Of a DNA stretch of 64,000 bases, positions 12,782 through 23,934 are shown in pieces; the first letter of the stretch is position 1; every line of letters starts with the position of its first letter. The DNA is from Bidens hawaiensis (lineage: Eukaryota; Streptophyta; Magnoliopsida; Asterales; Asteraceae), in the NCBI GenBank assembly GCA_021521415.1, contig JAIQDT010003839.1, positions 1-64,000 of the forward strand, in the 5' to 3' direction. A model generated the notes under the pieces. It was not told the origin of the DNA and did no database searches. It saw only the letters and a list, made by a program, of their open reading frames with translations. The position numbers were made by a program, and so were the translations under genes.

Positions 12782-15031
12782 TTAGTATCCGATGGCTATG
12801 AGAGGCGACGGGGAGGAGGAGGAAGAAGATGGATGAGAAGGCCATAATTGTGCATTTTTGACCTTTGAAATGCTTGAAAGAACACTCAGTGGAGTTATAT
12901 CTCCGACCACCGTCACCTTCTTTGATTCCAAGTCAATTTGAAACGATTTTACTCCTGCGTTTATTCATCAACATTACGATCTTTTACACTTTTGATAAAA
13001 CATTTAGATAAATGTAAGATATATACTATGAAACACTAACTATACCTTCCATTCTTGAAATATGTTTTCTTACTTTCCCTTCACATCCCTTGCAATGAAT
13101 TGAAACCCTCAGTTCCACAACCTATACAAACCATAAAGGAATATAAAATAATTTGTTTTCTATGTAAAAGTTAATATTTAAATATAAGATTCGAACACTA
13201 GAATCTTTGAGTTAGAGAAAGTACGAAAAATATTAATCTGCCATCCATTATTTAATTTTCAAAGTTCAATAATTTACAAATTAACTTTATAATTTAGTTT
13301 ATTAAAAAAAAAGAATAAAAGCAATAACAGAAAAGGCTGTCATTTACAACTTTCAGTTTTAGTCTTTTTTAAAACAAGTCACCTGAATCTTTCTATTAGG
13401 TCATGAGGTATACTTTAACTGATCTTAATTTTACATAAGTTCCACATAACTCATTTTTTTCTCTTTCACTTCATGACATTCAAAAAAAAATGGTTTAACT
13501 CATTTACTTCATTTCTCTCCTATTAATATATAATTAAAATAACAAATCAATTAGTAATTAATACATATTGTTCCTTTTAACCCATTAAAAGCTTAAACCA
13601 TGGGGCTTTTTAACACACTTTAACACAAGTGGGGAGTGGTTTAAATCCCTCTTTAAAGTGTCATGTCATTTTAACCTATATAGGAGTTATAGTATACCTC
13701 ATAGCCTTACTGTGAATCAGTGATGTTTTCAAGTTTTGATATTTAACTACTTGAGTAAAAAATAAAAAATAAAATAATTAGTTTGTTTTTAAAATGAATA
13801 AATATTTGTGCTTATAATAATTATGCGTAGCTAGTAAAACATAAAAGCCATGTTTAAATAATAAAGGCCCAACAGGAGTTGGCTTACACGACCGGTTTCA
13901 AATTTTCAAACACGAATAAATTGTTAAATCTCAAACCAGCTGACTTACTCTCAAAGTTTGATCGTTTTCAAGAGTTTTTACTTTTTACACCTTTTTTTAC
14001 AAACAAAATAATTCATTTTCAATTAGGTGAGAGGTCCCCGGTTCAAACTTGAGTACATGTTTAATTTATATTTATTGCTATAATAGTATAAAAGAAATAC
14101 TCCAACCGTCCCATTATAAGTGTCATAGTTTGAATTTTCAAGTATTTCTTTTGCAACATTGACCGTAAATATTTTTATTCGTGTCATATAATACTTGATG
14201 AAAATTATATCAATGTAAAATACATTTAAACCCCAATCCATTCATATATTTTACATCAAGTATTATATAACACAAACAAAAATATTTTCGGTCAAAGTTA
14301 AACAAGAAAGGCTTGAAAAATCAAACTAGGACACTTATAATGGGACGGATGGAGTAACATTTACTGTGAAAAAAACAAACCTGATTATGTGAACGGGGCC
14401 TCAAGGATTTCGAACCAGGAGAATCCACACCCGCATGCAATCGAACCGACGACGATCTAGCTTTAACCAACGCAGGCGAATCACCACTACACGACCCTCT
14501 CGACGACAAAGACTTCTTTACAACAGGCATATGATGATCATGATCACCTGGCCATGTTTGTTCACTAACCACCAACACGCCCGTGTTACAAACATAATCA
14601 TTATCCTTAACACGGTCATGCAAAAGATACCTAGACGAAGAACCATTACTATTACTCCTATCATTCAACTCCGCACTACTTTTCCTTCTCACTTGCAAAT
14701 GATCATTATTCTTTCGGGTGGTGGAATAAGCGGACGAGGTGCTTTTTCGGCTTTTCTGGAGGTACGAAGCGAACGGCTTGGGATCAAGATGTTGTTGTGA
14801 AGTGCAAGGGATTGCGGGTTCTTTGAATTTAGGTTTGTCTCCGAAATCGAATTGGTAGTGGTTGTTATAGTAGTTGTGGTGGCGGTGGTGGTGGTGGGGG
14901 TTTAAGGGTTTTGGGGTGGAACCACCACTGCTAGGTCTGCCTCGACGGACCATGGCGTGGTGGTTCATGGTGGTGCAGATGGCGGTGGAGGCTGGAGATG
15001 CACAAAAGAGTTCGGATGTTTTGAGTTTCAT
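12782..15031 (-). CDS. Heavy-metal-associated domain protein, NaKR1/SODIUM POTASSIUM ROOT DEFECTIVE-like
   Basis: Three exons on the minus strand (15031-14381, 13121-13046, 12954-12782) join in phase into 299 residues; introns are GT-AG. The N-terminus holds the family's LFCASPASTAI segment, then a long low-complexity middle rich in His, Ser and Asn. From residue 218 comes an HMA domain: VVELRVSIHCKGCEGKVRK with the metal-binding CxxC at 227-230, followed by KKVTVVGDITPLSVLSSISKVKNAQLW. The tail is Pro/Ser-rich. Arabidopsis NaKR1 is a phloem metal-binding protein that affects Na/K levels and movement of the flowering signal FT; transfer of this role is inference. The intron 13122-14380 holds two MITEs (13399-13706, 14100-14354). 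No disabling change was seen. Confidence 0.92.
13399..13706. mobile_element. PIF/Harbinger-like MITE in intron 1 of the NaKR1-like gene
   Basis: Terminal inverted repeats are GGTCATGAGGTATACT on the left and AGTATACCTCATAGCC on the right. The 3-bp TTA target duplication (13396-13398 and 13707-13709) is the one typical of PIF/Harbinger and Tourist MITEs. It is 308 bases long and non-coding. The TIR start GGCTATG is shared with the MITE at 39204, so the two may be related. Confidence 0.75.
14100..14354. mobile_element. Stowaway (Tc1/mariner) MITE in intron 1 of the NaKR1-like gene
   Basis: The 255-bp element starts CTCCAACCGTCCCATTATAA and ends with the complement-type TTATAATGGGACGGATGGAG, flanked by TA on both sides (14098-14099, 14355-14356). 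The inverted repeats extend far inward, so nearly the whole element can fold on itself. It ends 26 bases from the exon 1 splice donor. Confidence 0.85.
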
Positions 15032-15817
15032 TTTGGATATGTGTGAGTGAGTGGGAGAATGAATGTTAGTTGATGTTGGTTATAAAGTGAGGGATATGAA
15101 AGTGGAAAATAATAAATAATAAAAAGGTTTTGGGATAAATTGAAAATGTTATAAAAATAGGGAATTTGAAGATGAGATCATTACCTTAATTAGAAATTAA
15201 AATAAAATTTCATGTTTTTTCTACATATAAGTTTTATTAAAGTTTCATGAACTCTTGGTGTGGGATATCTATAAAAACCATGATATGTGTATAAATGTGA
15301 TCGCTTATAAGTTTTTTCTCGTGTTTATCTTTTTATATGTGATGATAGTGCATGTATTCTTCACGATTTCTATTACGAGTATTTACTTAATTACGACTCA
15401 TGTATCATAAAAAAAATTCGTTATACATCATAGTTGGGTGTAGTCGTATGCATACGAACACCTTTGATCTACCAAATGTCTTAGCATCTATTGCCTCTTA
15501 AGAACCTTCAATTTCCGTAGGCCCAATTTTTACCTTTCTCAGTTGACTCATTATGAAATTTAGCATATAGTGTATCTTAAGAATCTTTCGATTATGATTC
15601 AGAAGCATACCATACAAGTGATTCACACGATTACAAGAAGAGTAAGCAGTGCTCATTGAATAACTTACGATACTATTCTAGAGCTTTAAAGTGACAAACA
15701 CAGAAACAATCATGCATTTTTTTTCACTTTTGTTCATAAGTCACATCTTATCTTAAGGGCATTTTTTTTCGCATTTTTTTCAATATACATCATGGCAGCT
15801 ATTGGTATATTGATTAA

Positions 15818-16035
15818 CAGTGGCGAAACTTGGATGAAAATGTCGAGGGTGGCGGACGAAAGTACGCATTAAAAGACCATAAACGGAGGGGACCGAGATC
15901 AAATTTTCGATTGAAAACGGGTAAATTTACATTACGTATAAAAAATATCTGGCGAAAAAGGGTAAATTTACACTACTACGCAAAAAAACGGAAGGGGCCG
16001 GGGCAACCCCTGGCCCCAACTTTCCTTCGCCCCTG
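15818..16035 (+). mobile_element. hAT-type MITE, family 1 copy 1
   Basis: The element begins CAGTGGCGAAACTTGGA and ends CCTTCGCCCCTG (imperfect TIR CAGKGGCGAAG). It is flanked by a perfect 8-bp duplication TTGATTAA (15810-15817 and 16036-16043), diagnostic of hAT insertion. The interior has paired GGTAAATTTACA motifs around a TTACGTATAAAAAAT core, shared with the copies at 17758 and 50426. It is non-coding. Confidence 0.88.
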
Positions 16036-17757
16036 TTGATTAAAAAACGTAAAAACCTGATCGTGCATTGAAGCGAGTGTTTGGTGATCTATGTAATTTG
16101 TAACTAGAATACTCTTAAATATATTGCATCCCTCGCTTCTCTTGTAGCTCAACCTCGTCTTTAAGGTACCAACTAACAATAACATGTGAAAAGGCTTGTA
16201 CTTTTCAGGTTTTAAGGTTGATGTATCCATAGTTGATGTTCTAGTGGATCAAGCATAAAACAAAAGCCATTACTTATATGTGCATTCTCTTTTACTTCTT
16301 TCATTTTAAATACCACACAATCATCTTGGTCGTTATATAATGATATATACTTCAATTGGCAATCCTCTTGGTGAGGACATTAAGAATAATCAAATCCATA
16401 ACACACTTAGAATTGAGTATAAATTATAAAACTATTAAAAAATTGACACAAGTGAAGAAGCATTATTAGCAATAGACATAAAGGAAAAAAAAAACATTCA
16501 TACTTTAAGAACTCGATGACAAGTTCTTTTCAAGTGAAGAGGAATGATGCGGGACTGATAACTTGAATGAGCGGCTCATATGTCAACCAATGGTGTTAAT
16601 TTGTGTTCCATGTAGCTTTAAGTAAATTCAAATGACTTAATGACACTAAAATTAGTAAAAACTTCTTGAATTGTATGTAAAAGTATCTCAATCTTAATAC
16701 TAAATAATATCATGTCGAAATCAACAACTGAATCTCAACTCGAAGCTAAATATAGTAATAAGAGATTATGATAAAGGGGCACCTCCTCACATGACATGAT
16801 CATATGTCTACATACGTGGTTCAAAAACAAAATTCATAAGGGAGATGAAATAAACACAATCACGTCTATATTTAAACTACATATTTGTTAGTTTCAAAAC
16901 TATCAATCGCTGTATACCCTTATCCACTTGTAAGTCGTCATTCATCACCGAACCTCCTTACAACAAATACCTCGCAACCACAATTAAATGCTTGCAATGG
17001 TAGTTGACAAGGTGAGCTCTTAACCTAAGCAGTATATATTCATAGACAAAAACAAAATAGCATATACTATTTATTGAATTCAAGGTTTTATTACAAATTG
17101 AGATTCCAAGACAAGAAATGGGCGAGTGGTAAGGTTATTCATGGAGTTTATCAAATTATGTTACATGTTGGTGAACCAACACCAATTGATTATAAAAAAA
17201 GGTTTCTTCCTTGTAGTTCATAGGAAGTCGAAGGACATGACACCCTTTTGTAACCTTGGTTGTATATTGTTGTTCTCTCTCTTGGAAACACCTAACTTAC
17301 AATCAACATAAGTGAAAGTATATGGTTTAAACAATAAAGAAATAATACAAGACTTGAATCAAGCTCACGAAACATTACGTGGTTGTAAAAATCTCGCCTA
17401 GGCGCAAATTAATCACTGATTAATAGTCGGTACACCACCAACTAGTCGCCAAACAATCGCTATTTGTTCAAATGCAGTTCCAAACAGCCCCTTAGTGAAT
17501 CATGAATTTTAGCTCATACTAGATACAAAAAACCTAACCAACTCATAAGTTAGAGATGAAACGTGATAACAACACATGCAACAAATCGAAATCAAGGATG
17601 AAATGGTTGTTGATTTCTAAAATCTTCCTTGTGAACTGATAATCTTCACGACTTCACCTATATGTAGGTTTAGTTGAGAACTGCCCTTCGGGTTTTCTCT
17701 CCAAGTGGCCTCTTTCTCAAATCTGCCGAAATTTTCTTAACATGGCACCGGTTAAGT

Positions 17758-17913
17758 CAGTGGCGAAGCTTGGACACGAATGTCGGGGGGGGGGGGGGAT
17801 CTTAAATTTTTGGCCGAAAACGGATAAATTTACATTACGTATAAAAAATTTCGGACGAAAAACGGCTAAATTTACACTATTGCACCCCTGGCCCTCAATA
17901 TCCTTCGCCATTG
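17758..17913 (+). mobile_element. hAT-type MITE, family 1 copy 2
   Basis: Same family as the copy at 15818: starts CAGTGGCGAAGCTTGGACAC, ends TCCTTCGCCATTG, and keeps the TTTACATTACGTATAAAAAA core. A perfect 8-bp duplication GGTTAAGT flanks it (17750-17757 and 17914-17921). It contains a run of G residues and is shorter than copy 1, 156 against 218 bases. Confidence 0.88.
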
Positions 17914-19239
17914 GGTTAAGTGATATGGCCTCATCACTTATGACCGTATAATTTTTCCTGAAAGTTCAGCTTTTGGTATTCTTGATAAGGTTCTGGATCA
18001 GAGATTAAAAGACCGTATCATATTAAGCGAGATCACCACATTGGTTTGATGTTAACTTTCATTTTGCATTTCGAGTTCAGTTTCCAAACCTTCCACGATG
18101 GTCTCCATAATTCAAATTTAATGCAATTAATATTGAATCAAACGGATTTGTATCAAAATGTTAGCTTAAAATGTTGGATACTATTATTATTATTAACATG
18201 TTCAATTATTAAGTATCATCCTCTCTTTTAGTCTTTTATACTTTGTGTCACTACTGGTATATCAATTGTGAAGATGGTCATAACCTGAGCCAAAATACAA
18301 ATAATATTATAATTTTTGTGAGTCTTTCCTAGATTTGTGGACTCCATATTTATAGAAAATAAATAAATATATAAACCATAATCAAGGTGTAGAATACTTT
18401 AGAGAGGAATCGAGTGACCTTTTTAGGTCTTAAGAGTGGTAAATTATTGGCTTCATGTACACTCATAATTGCAATATCATTGTTAACCGTTTGCTCATTG
18501 AAAGCCTACATGCATTTGACTCCACTTTAAACTTGAATAAAATGGGGCAATTTCAATGGTAATTAGAGGCTTAAAACAATCTCTCTTGCATGTGCTTTCT
18601 TTTCTATATTTTGCTTTATCATTATTGTGACTTTAAAACATATTAAAAAAATATCTCTTACATATTTCATGGTTAAAAGGGATGTTCGAATGCTTTGCAA
18701 ACCTAAATATTGTAATTTATAGATGTGATGGTTTATATAAATAGCTTATTTATAAAAAAAAATTAACATAATAAAAATTATGTCTATTTCAGTTAATATA
18801 AATATGGATTATTGGATTAAAATAATCCCACATTTTATGAGTTGGCTAATAATAATCCCACCAGAGTTATTTCCCTCTAGCAGTCCCACATTTTTCATGT
18901 TTTTTGTTTTATGATCCCCTGTTAAAAATAATTAACGAGGTTAACTTTTTGCTGATGTGGCTATATGAGTTGGCATTTAAAAATCCAACATGTTTTTTTT
19001 TTCTTGCTAGGCAAATTACCTGGAATCCCTCACCAATATAACCCCCAAATTATCCATTGGAGCCCTAATTCCGCCGCCGGAGTAGCTACAGCGCAACCTC
19101 CACCACCTGATTTGAAGAAGCACCCATCAGATTTGAATATCTAAAATTAAGTTTTTTATCTGCTTGAATCCTTATTTAACTTCAACAAACCCACGTCATA
19201 GTAGCTACGGCGCCACCTCGATTTCAATGTTGCTGAACT

Positions 19240-19567
19240 TTTTTTTTCTCCTTAAAGTATTCCCTCGGAAGGGAGTAGCTAATCTTGGTAAGAAAAATAC
19301 GCTACCTTCTCGTTTTGTTGGGTTCGAGGTAGCTGAAAGAGTTAGTAATATTTCGTACCGTTTCAACCTACCTGATGAACTTTCCAATGTTCATCCAACC
19401 TCCTTCACATTCCCAATCGCATGAAGTGCTTAACCGAGGGGAACCTTCATATACCTCTAGACGAAGTACAAATTGCTGAATCTAAATGTGGTTCAGAGTT
19501 CACTTGGGAAAGAAAAGACCAAGTGGAGTCCAAGAACCCGGATCTCTTAGTTACGATTAATTTCTAA
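19240..19567 (+). pseudogene. Ty3/gypsy pol fragment (integrase C-terminal end)
   Basis: Only the last part of a Ty3 polyprotein remains. Segments homologous to the end of the intact element at 24347-28963 are visible: LPDELSNVHPT, then after a frame change [10 protein letters not shown], then EFTWERKDQVE. The region between the last two, which in the intact element spans the chromodomain-like tail, is deleted, and frames are broken. It is followed by a degenerate purine tract and the LTR at 19601. Confidence 0.8.
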
Positions 19568-19600
19568 TTTCGGGATGAAATTTCCTAAAGTAGTGAATGC

Positions 19601-20996
19601 TGTAACATTTCGGATCTTTCGTTTTGTATTTATTGTAATTATACCCGACCCGTTTAAGGGTTCGGGTCACTCGTTAATAAAATGATCGCATTTATTGAAT
19701 ATTTTATATTTTAAATATTTAAAGTTACAAGAATTTTCAATTTTTATTGCCTAAATTCAAACTTTAACCCAAAGATGTTTCCATCTCAATGGTACAGGGA
19801 CTAGTTGTGTAAATCTGCTATAATATTATATTTATTTAATATATAATAATAAACTAAAAACCCTAAATCAGGCCTGGTCCGACCAGTCGACCCAAAACCC
19901 AACCCGCGCACCCCAATATCTTCAAAACCTTTAATTCCCGCTCAATTGATCAAATCAAATATGGAATATAGCATATTCGGTCGTATAATCCGTTAACCGA
20001 CATCCAATTTTAGTAAACACGTGTTAATTCATTCGTAATTTGATCAATTAACCTAATTAACCCACGAACAAACCCTAACTCGTGATCATATATAATACAC
20101 TCGTTACGAATCAATTAGACCTGCAGAAACCACCTTCTCCTTGTCGCCAACAATAACCCCAAACTCAATTCCATTAACAATCGCATCTCGGCACCTAATT
20201 AAAGCCACTTCTGGCCGCGGCTAGCTCGATCATTTTCACCACCTTACCGGCTATTATAATTCGATTAACAGGAACCATCATAGACGTAGCACGAGGAAAT
20301 TTAATTGTCTTTATTACATTCTCATCCTCATCAACACAATTGCAAGGTAAGTAAATCCACATCCTCCTTTTTACCGTTTTACATTTTTCGGGGGCGTTAT
20401 GCGTTCACAATCAAATTATTGTTTTCACTACGATTCCATTATATGCGTAATTGAAATTGCTCGATTAGCTTATATGTGCAAATGTGACTATGTGTTTACT
20501 GTTTTATGATGGTTGGTATCCTCATCCTCATTAGTATGATCATACGCCGTTGGATTAAACCGTTATCTATGTGATTCGGTTGAAAAGACAACTTTTATTT
20601 ATTGTTATACTGGTTGTAGTGATTTACAATTATCGCACATGGAATTGTCATTTTATTTACTATACATACTCACAAACTGTGGTTTACTTGCTCAACTTTA
20701 CGTTGACAAATATATATATTTTCACGCATGGCGCAGGTAGCTGTCTTGGATGATTTCAAGAATGTCGAAGTAGATGCTACCTTAGGTTGCTCGATGATGT
20801 AAAGAATGCTATTTAATTTAAGTTTATTATTGATATATGTATCAGTCTTGAGAACTATGTATTATTGTGCTTTAATGTATTGTTTATGTGAAATAATAAT
20901 TTAGATATTGACACGTGTAATTACATAGTGTCTTCTGAGCTATGATACAATTAATGTCGCGCACCGGCATGTTCCGCCATAGGTTGAGGTGTGACA
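19601..20996 (+). repeat. 3' LTR of a 5'-truncated Ty3/gypsy element
   Basis: A 1396-bp LTR runs from TGTAACATTTCGG to GGTTGAGGTGTGACA. It directly follows the pol remnant and a purine-rich tract. Its end and several internal stretches, for example CATTAGTATGATCATACGC near 20530 and GTTGACAAAT near 20703, are also found in the older LTR at 30836-32387, so the two LTRs belong to related families. The 5' LTR, gag and most of pol are missing. Confidence 0.8.
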
Positions 20997-21244
20997 GTTA
21001 TATGGGTGAGGGATTCCAGGTAATTTGCCTAGAAAGAAAAAAAAAAGCCATGTTGGATTTTTAAATGCCAACTCATATAGCCACATCAGCAAAAAGTTAA
21101 TCCCGTTAATTATTTTTAACAGGGGATCATAAAACAAAAAACATGAAAAAGGTGGGACTGCTAGAGGGAAATAACTTTGATGAGATTATTATTGACCAAC
21201 TCATTAAAGGTGGGATTATTATAATCCAATAATCCTATAAATAT

Positions 21245-21860
21245 TAAGTATACGTAATTATGTGGTTGTTCTCATCGTGTTATTAGTTCTTGTCAAATCT
21301 TTCACTAATATAAAATGTTGGATTTTTATGTTTCATAATTATCTCTTACCTTTTGGATTGTTACTAGATTGTATTATTTAAACCTTTTTAAAAAAAAAAC
21401 ACATGCAAGTATTGATATAAAACAAAGAAAACAAGTTTGACTCCTTCCCTATATAAACAACCCCATCCTCTTCATTATTCTTTGCTCATTCATCTTCTTT
21501 CTCTCCCAAATAAAGTTCATATCTCTAACCTCTAAGGTTCTTAATAATCAAGCAATAACCTTCTTTAATTCTTGTTTGTTACTTATTAATTCATATCTTG
21601 TGGCACAACATATATATAATATGCACCCCTCGTTTCCTTCGGCTTTCATCTTCTTCGGGAGGTGATATGCTACAAGGCAAGGCTACATGGAGAACTCTTT
21701 GTAGTTCTTGTTTATACTATTTTCCTTTAATGCTTTCCTAGTCTTGTTCATATTGTAAGTAGTTTAGCTTTTAATTCATGTTTAAAGAGTTTCATGGTAT
21801 TGGTTATGAAGTCACTAGTCTCGGTTTTATCCCGAGATTTGACCCGAATCAAGACCGAAT
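21245..21860 (+). repeat. Left part of an old Ty3-type LTR split by the Tekay insertion (5' boundary unknown)
   Basis: This stretch continues into 30836-32387 once the young element and its CGAAT duplication are removed. It has a TATA-like CTATATAAAC near 21447 and a CT-rich leader, as expected for U3/R of an LTR. I could not find a convincing TG start or target duplication matching CTTGT after the far end, so the left limit is a guess. It might instead be host promoter sequence. Confidence 0.5.
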
Positions 21861-22136
21861 TGTGACATCTGCCCCGATCCGACCCGACCCAGGTACCCGT
21901 TTCTCTGACCCGATCTCTCTTTTATTATTTAATATTTATACTTGTATTTTATTTTTAATAATAATATATATTTCCTGCCCGCCTCTTTCTCCCTCTTTCT
22001 TTCCGCCGTCCCCTCCCTCTTCCTTCTCTCTTTCCGCCTTCTCTTCCCTCTTGTCCTTTGGTTCTTTCCGCCTAAGGATGTCTGCAGCTCCACGCGCCAG
22101 ACTCATGGAAGCCTGCGTGAAGACATCTTGTTCCTG

Positions 22137-22273
22137 CGATGCGTGAAGAGAACTCTTCTCGCAGCGCGCTAAGAATGCATGTTCTTCCCGCGATGCGCTT
22201 AGAATTCTTGTTCTTCACGCAGCACGCTAAGGATTTGTGATTCTTCCCGCAGTGCGCTAAGGATTGTTGTGCC
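22137..22273 (+). repeat. About 29-bp GCGCTAAG repeats in the U3 of the 5' LTR
   Basis: Four diverged tandem units read roughly CGCAGCGCGCTAAGAAT, each followed by a TTCTTCC-type spacer (starting near 22160, 22189, 22218 and 22248). A fifth, weaker unit lies just before them. They sit about 400-530 bases upstream of the TATA box, where LTR enhancers usually lie. The same array is in the 3' LTR at 29274-29410. Confidence 0.7.
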
Positions 22274-22670
22274 AGCCTTCGCGCTCGCGCACTCAGCCTT
22301 CCCGCGCTTAACCCTTGTATCTTCTGTTTAAATCTAGCCGTTTGCTTTCGTGTTGTCTTATCTTCTGTGCTGTTGACCTAACCTATCTAATGTCTGAATA
22401 GTTACTTTCGGCGCAGCATGCGTACCAACCCCCATTGGTTGGTAGAAAAAGTGACTGACATTATCTTTTGAGATCTGCTTTTGCCATGCTTGACCAGTAC
22501 CTTTATCTGACCTGCCCATGCCTGTTACTGTTCCCTGTCAGCTTTATCTTGCCCCCTGCAGCTGCCATATCTTTTGATATCTTTTGCTTTTGGATTCTTA
22601 TGCTTTTTGATATCTTTTGCTTTTTGAGACCTTTTCCCCTTTTCTAGGATTGTGTTCCCTAGGGTTTCTC

Positions 22671-22680
22671 TATAAATAAT
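22671..22680 (+). promoter_or_regulatory. TATA box of the 5' LTR
   Basis: TATAAATAAT follows AGGGTTTCTC and precedes a CT-rich, CACACA-containing stretch suited to a transcription start about 30 bases on. The matching site in the 3' LTR is at 29808-29817. Confidence 0.65.
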
Positions 22681-23696
22681 AGTATTATTTTTCCTAACAC
22701 ATCACACACAAAACACTTAATCTCTCCTGTTCTCTTGCTCCTTGCTCTCTCTGCCGTCTTCCTCTCTGCCTCCGTCTTCCTCCTTGTTCTTCCTGCTTTT
22801 CCGGTAATATATATTATATATAATAGTTTACTTATTAATTATGCTAACTTATAATCAAGACTTAAAACAAATCATTAAAACAATAATCTTATTTATAGGT
22901 TAACTTGTGCTTGTTTAAAGTTGGTTCTTGCTTTATCTATCACCGCATCGTTTATCATGTGAGTTATCTCGTATCTAATCCCTTTTTATTTTAAATGCTT
23001 TGGGATGTTCATGTGTTCATACAAAACTTGAGTCTTAAACTTGTTTATGAACTTTAGTCGCGCAGTATCCCATGTGTTGAGGACGTTTACTTGGCTGTTT
23101 ATTTGTATGTGTGTATCATTAACCGCTTTGTTCGGCCTATTCCGCAGTTCCGTTGGTACCATTAGTTGAACACGGGAGACCTATCGTTTACGGTTTTCTT
23201 TGTTTACACTTGCACAGATGTTTTCTCGTTTTTATGCTCAATTGGGAGCATGGATTGAACTATGATCTATGAACTATCTTAGGCTTGATCACAATCTGAT
23301 TACACCCTTGTTAAACTCTAGACATACACGTGTTGCGCGCAGATTTACTGTGATTATCTATGATTATCTATTAAACTTGATTTCTCACCAACACGCAAGT
23401 GTTTGACGTTTATTTTAACACATGTTCAGGTTTGCAGTAGCTGTTTTGGGAGCTTAAGGACACGTAGGAAGTTCTTTATTTTGGACCTAGATTAAAATGT
23501 ATCAAGACAAGTTTTCGCTGTTCGAATATTATGATTTATAATATATTAATTTATGTTGTTTCAAGTTCTCTTGTTTACGTTGCGTATGCGCGAATGAATG
23601 TATTTATTAAATATTGACACCCAATAGTGTCACGAGTAATGAAACAATATGTGGCGCCCCGATGTATAATCCGCCTTTGGTCGGGGTGTTACAGAT

Positions 23697-23708
23697 TGGT
23701 ATCAGAGC
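23697..23708 (+). promoter_or_regulatory. Primer-binding site for initiator tRNA-Met
   Basis: TGGTATCAGAGC, three bases after the end of the 5' LTR, is complementary to the 3' end of plant initiator tRNA-Met. It primes minus-strand DNA synthesis. Confidence 0.95.
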
Positions 23709-23934
23709 TCGTTGACTTTAGGATAGGTGGTTAGACGTAACGGCCTAGAATACCTAAGAGTCCCTTCTCGCGCATGAGAGAAATCTCATGTTTGCGCGCT
23801 TATTGTTAATTACTCGTTATTTATGAATATGCTCGCGCTTGCGCAGTATATGGTTTTATGTTTTATTCCGCGATATTTCGATTTTTGTGAATTTCGATTT
23901 TTATTGATTTTACTTACATATTCGTTTGTTGGGA

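Larger units (their letters stand above)
15032..18796. other. Intergenic DNA upstream of the NaKR1-like gene
   Basis: The first few hundred bases should hold the promoter and 5' UTR of the minus-strand gene ending at 15031; I see no unambiguous TATA box. Apart from two hAT-type MITEs (15818-16035 and 17758-17913), I see no gene, tRNA or bounded repeat. Small frames here are short and unlike any family I know. Confidence 0.55.
18806..21235. mobile_element. Foldback MULE with 9-bp target duplication, interrupted by a Ty3 remnant
   Basis: Left arm 18806 to about 19043 and right arm about 20997-21235 are reverse complements, with outer ends GGATTATTGGATTA and complement. The 9-bp duplication TATAAATAT lies at 18797-18805 and 21236-21244. 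The arms share their layout with the MULE at 7692: an (A/T)ATAATCC edge, then a motif around TTAACGGGGTTA and GCTGACGTGG, then ATTACCTGGA. Between the arms lies a short interior (about 19044-19240) with two similar TAGCTACRGCGC motifs, then the 3' end of a Ty3 element. No transposase is seen. Confidence 0.82.
21861..23693 (+). repeat. 5' LTR of the Tekay-like element
   Basis: It runs from TGTGACATCTGCCCCGATCC to TCGGGGTGTTACA (TG...CA ends). U3 contains CT-rich tracts and an array of about 29-bp GCGC-bearing repeats (22137-22273). The TATA box is at 22671. U5 is AT-rich. It drives transcription of the element and also carries its processing signals. Confidence 0.95.

Noticed and set aside
14435..14800. 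Plus-strand frame opposite exon 1 of the NaKR1-like gene
   Set aside because: Shadow of the minus-strand exon, which has family motifs and matching splice sites.
21778..22172. Open frames across the start of the young LTR (repeated at 28894-29309)
   Set aside because: They lie in the CT-rich U3 and occur in both LTRs only because the LTRs are copies.
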